Shown piece by piece: positions 34,422 to 34,441 of a stretch of DNA of 34,441 nt. Each line of letters opens with the position of its first letter. Position 1 is the first letter of the stretch. This stretch comes from Catenulispora rubra (GTDB taxonomy: Bacteria > Actinomycetota > Actinomycetes > Streptomycetales > Catenulisporaceae): positions 1 to 34,441 of the forward strand of contig NZ_JAACYW010000103.1 of assembly GCF_015356825.1 (NCBI RefSeq), written 5' to 3'. The position numbers and the translations under genes are program-made. A model generated the notes under the pieces. The model ran no database searches and was not told the origin of the DNA. It saw only the letters and a program-made list of their open reading frames with translations.

Positions 34422-34441
34422 ACGAGGGACAGGAGAGCGAG
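34418..34441 (+). CDS. start of the next gene, cut by the window (probably MoxR ATPase)
   Basis: GTG 34418 overlaps the DUF4350 stop (GTGA) and opens a frame reading MNEGQESE to the window edge. The GTGA overlap fits the style of this operon, and DUF4350 is normally followed by a MoxR AAA ATPase. Alternatively GGGACAGGAG is a ribosome site for a start just past the end. Confidence 0.4.

Overview
The window is about 34 kb of very GC-rich DNA with strong G/C preference at third codon positions. It carries an unbroken actinobacterial housekeeping block: mtrA-mtrB-lpqB-comF-hpf-response regulator-secA-Rv3235-like. This block, plus several genes that look leaderless, points to a Streptomyces-like or Catenulispora-like actinomycete. 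The genus is inference; no rRNA or species marker is present.

Layout. (1) 1-4984, + strand: the 3' part of a double-AAA (MoxR/dynein-like) ATPase, a tRNA-like element with intact acceptor, D and T arms but no canonical anticodon arm, a zinc-ribbon/SDR fusion whose SDR active site is degraded, a leucine-rich-repeat protein translationally coupled to it, and a possible 31-aa ORF. This is the most unusual part of the window. (2) 4995-10502: a zinc-independent MDR oxidoreductase tail-to-tail with a HelD-type helicase, then an MFS exporter divergent from its MarR-type regulator, with a perfect inverted repeat between them. (3) 10532-14588, - strand: pruA, a HAD phosphatase, a DUF6912-like protein and a patatin-like lipase. 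(4) 14811-17464: an MprF-like DUF2156 membrane protein convergent with an Rv3235-family protein. (5) 17536-20414: secA with tandem hairpins behind it. (6) 20573-22437, + strand: a GNAT acetyltransferase and a YcaQ-like (AlkX) DNA glycosylase. (7) 22615-31225, - strand: an unknown protein, an orphan NarL-type regulator, hpf, comF, lpqB, mtrB and mtrA. (8) 31397-34441, + strand: a multi-TM protein, a DUF4129 protein and a DUF4350 protein with overlapping ends, then the first codons of the next gene, probably a MoxR ATPase.

How they work together: MtrAB-LpqB controls cell-envelope and cell-cycle genes, SecA exports proteins, and HPF parks ribosomes in stationary phase. The divergent unit 31397-34421 resembles the DUF4129-DUF4350-MoxR-DUF58 operons common beside mtrA. 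The accessory left end combines a chaperone-like AAA ATPase, a tRNA mimic, a pseudo-SDR with a zinc ribbon, and an LRR scaffold. I do not recall a described system with this combination, and it is the best candidate here for something new.
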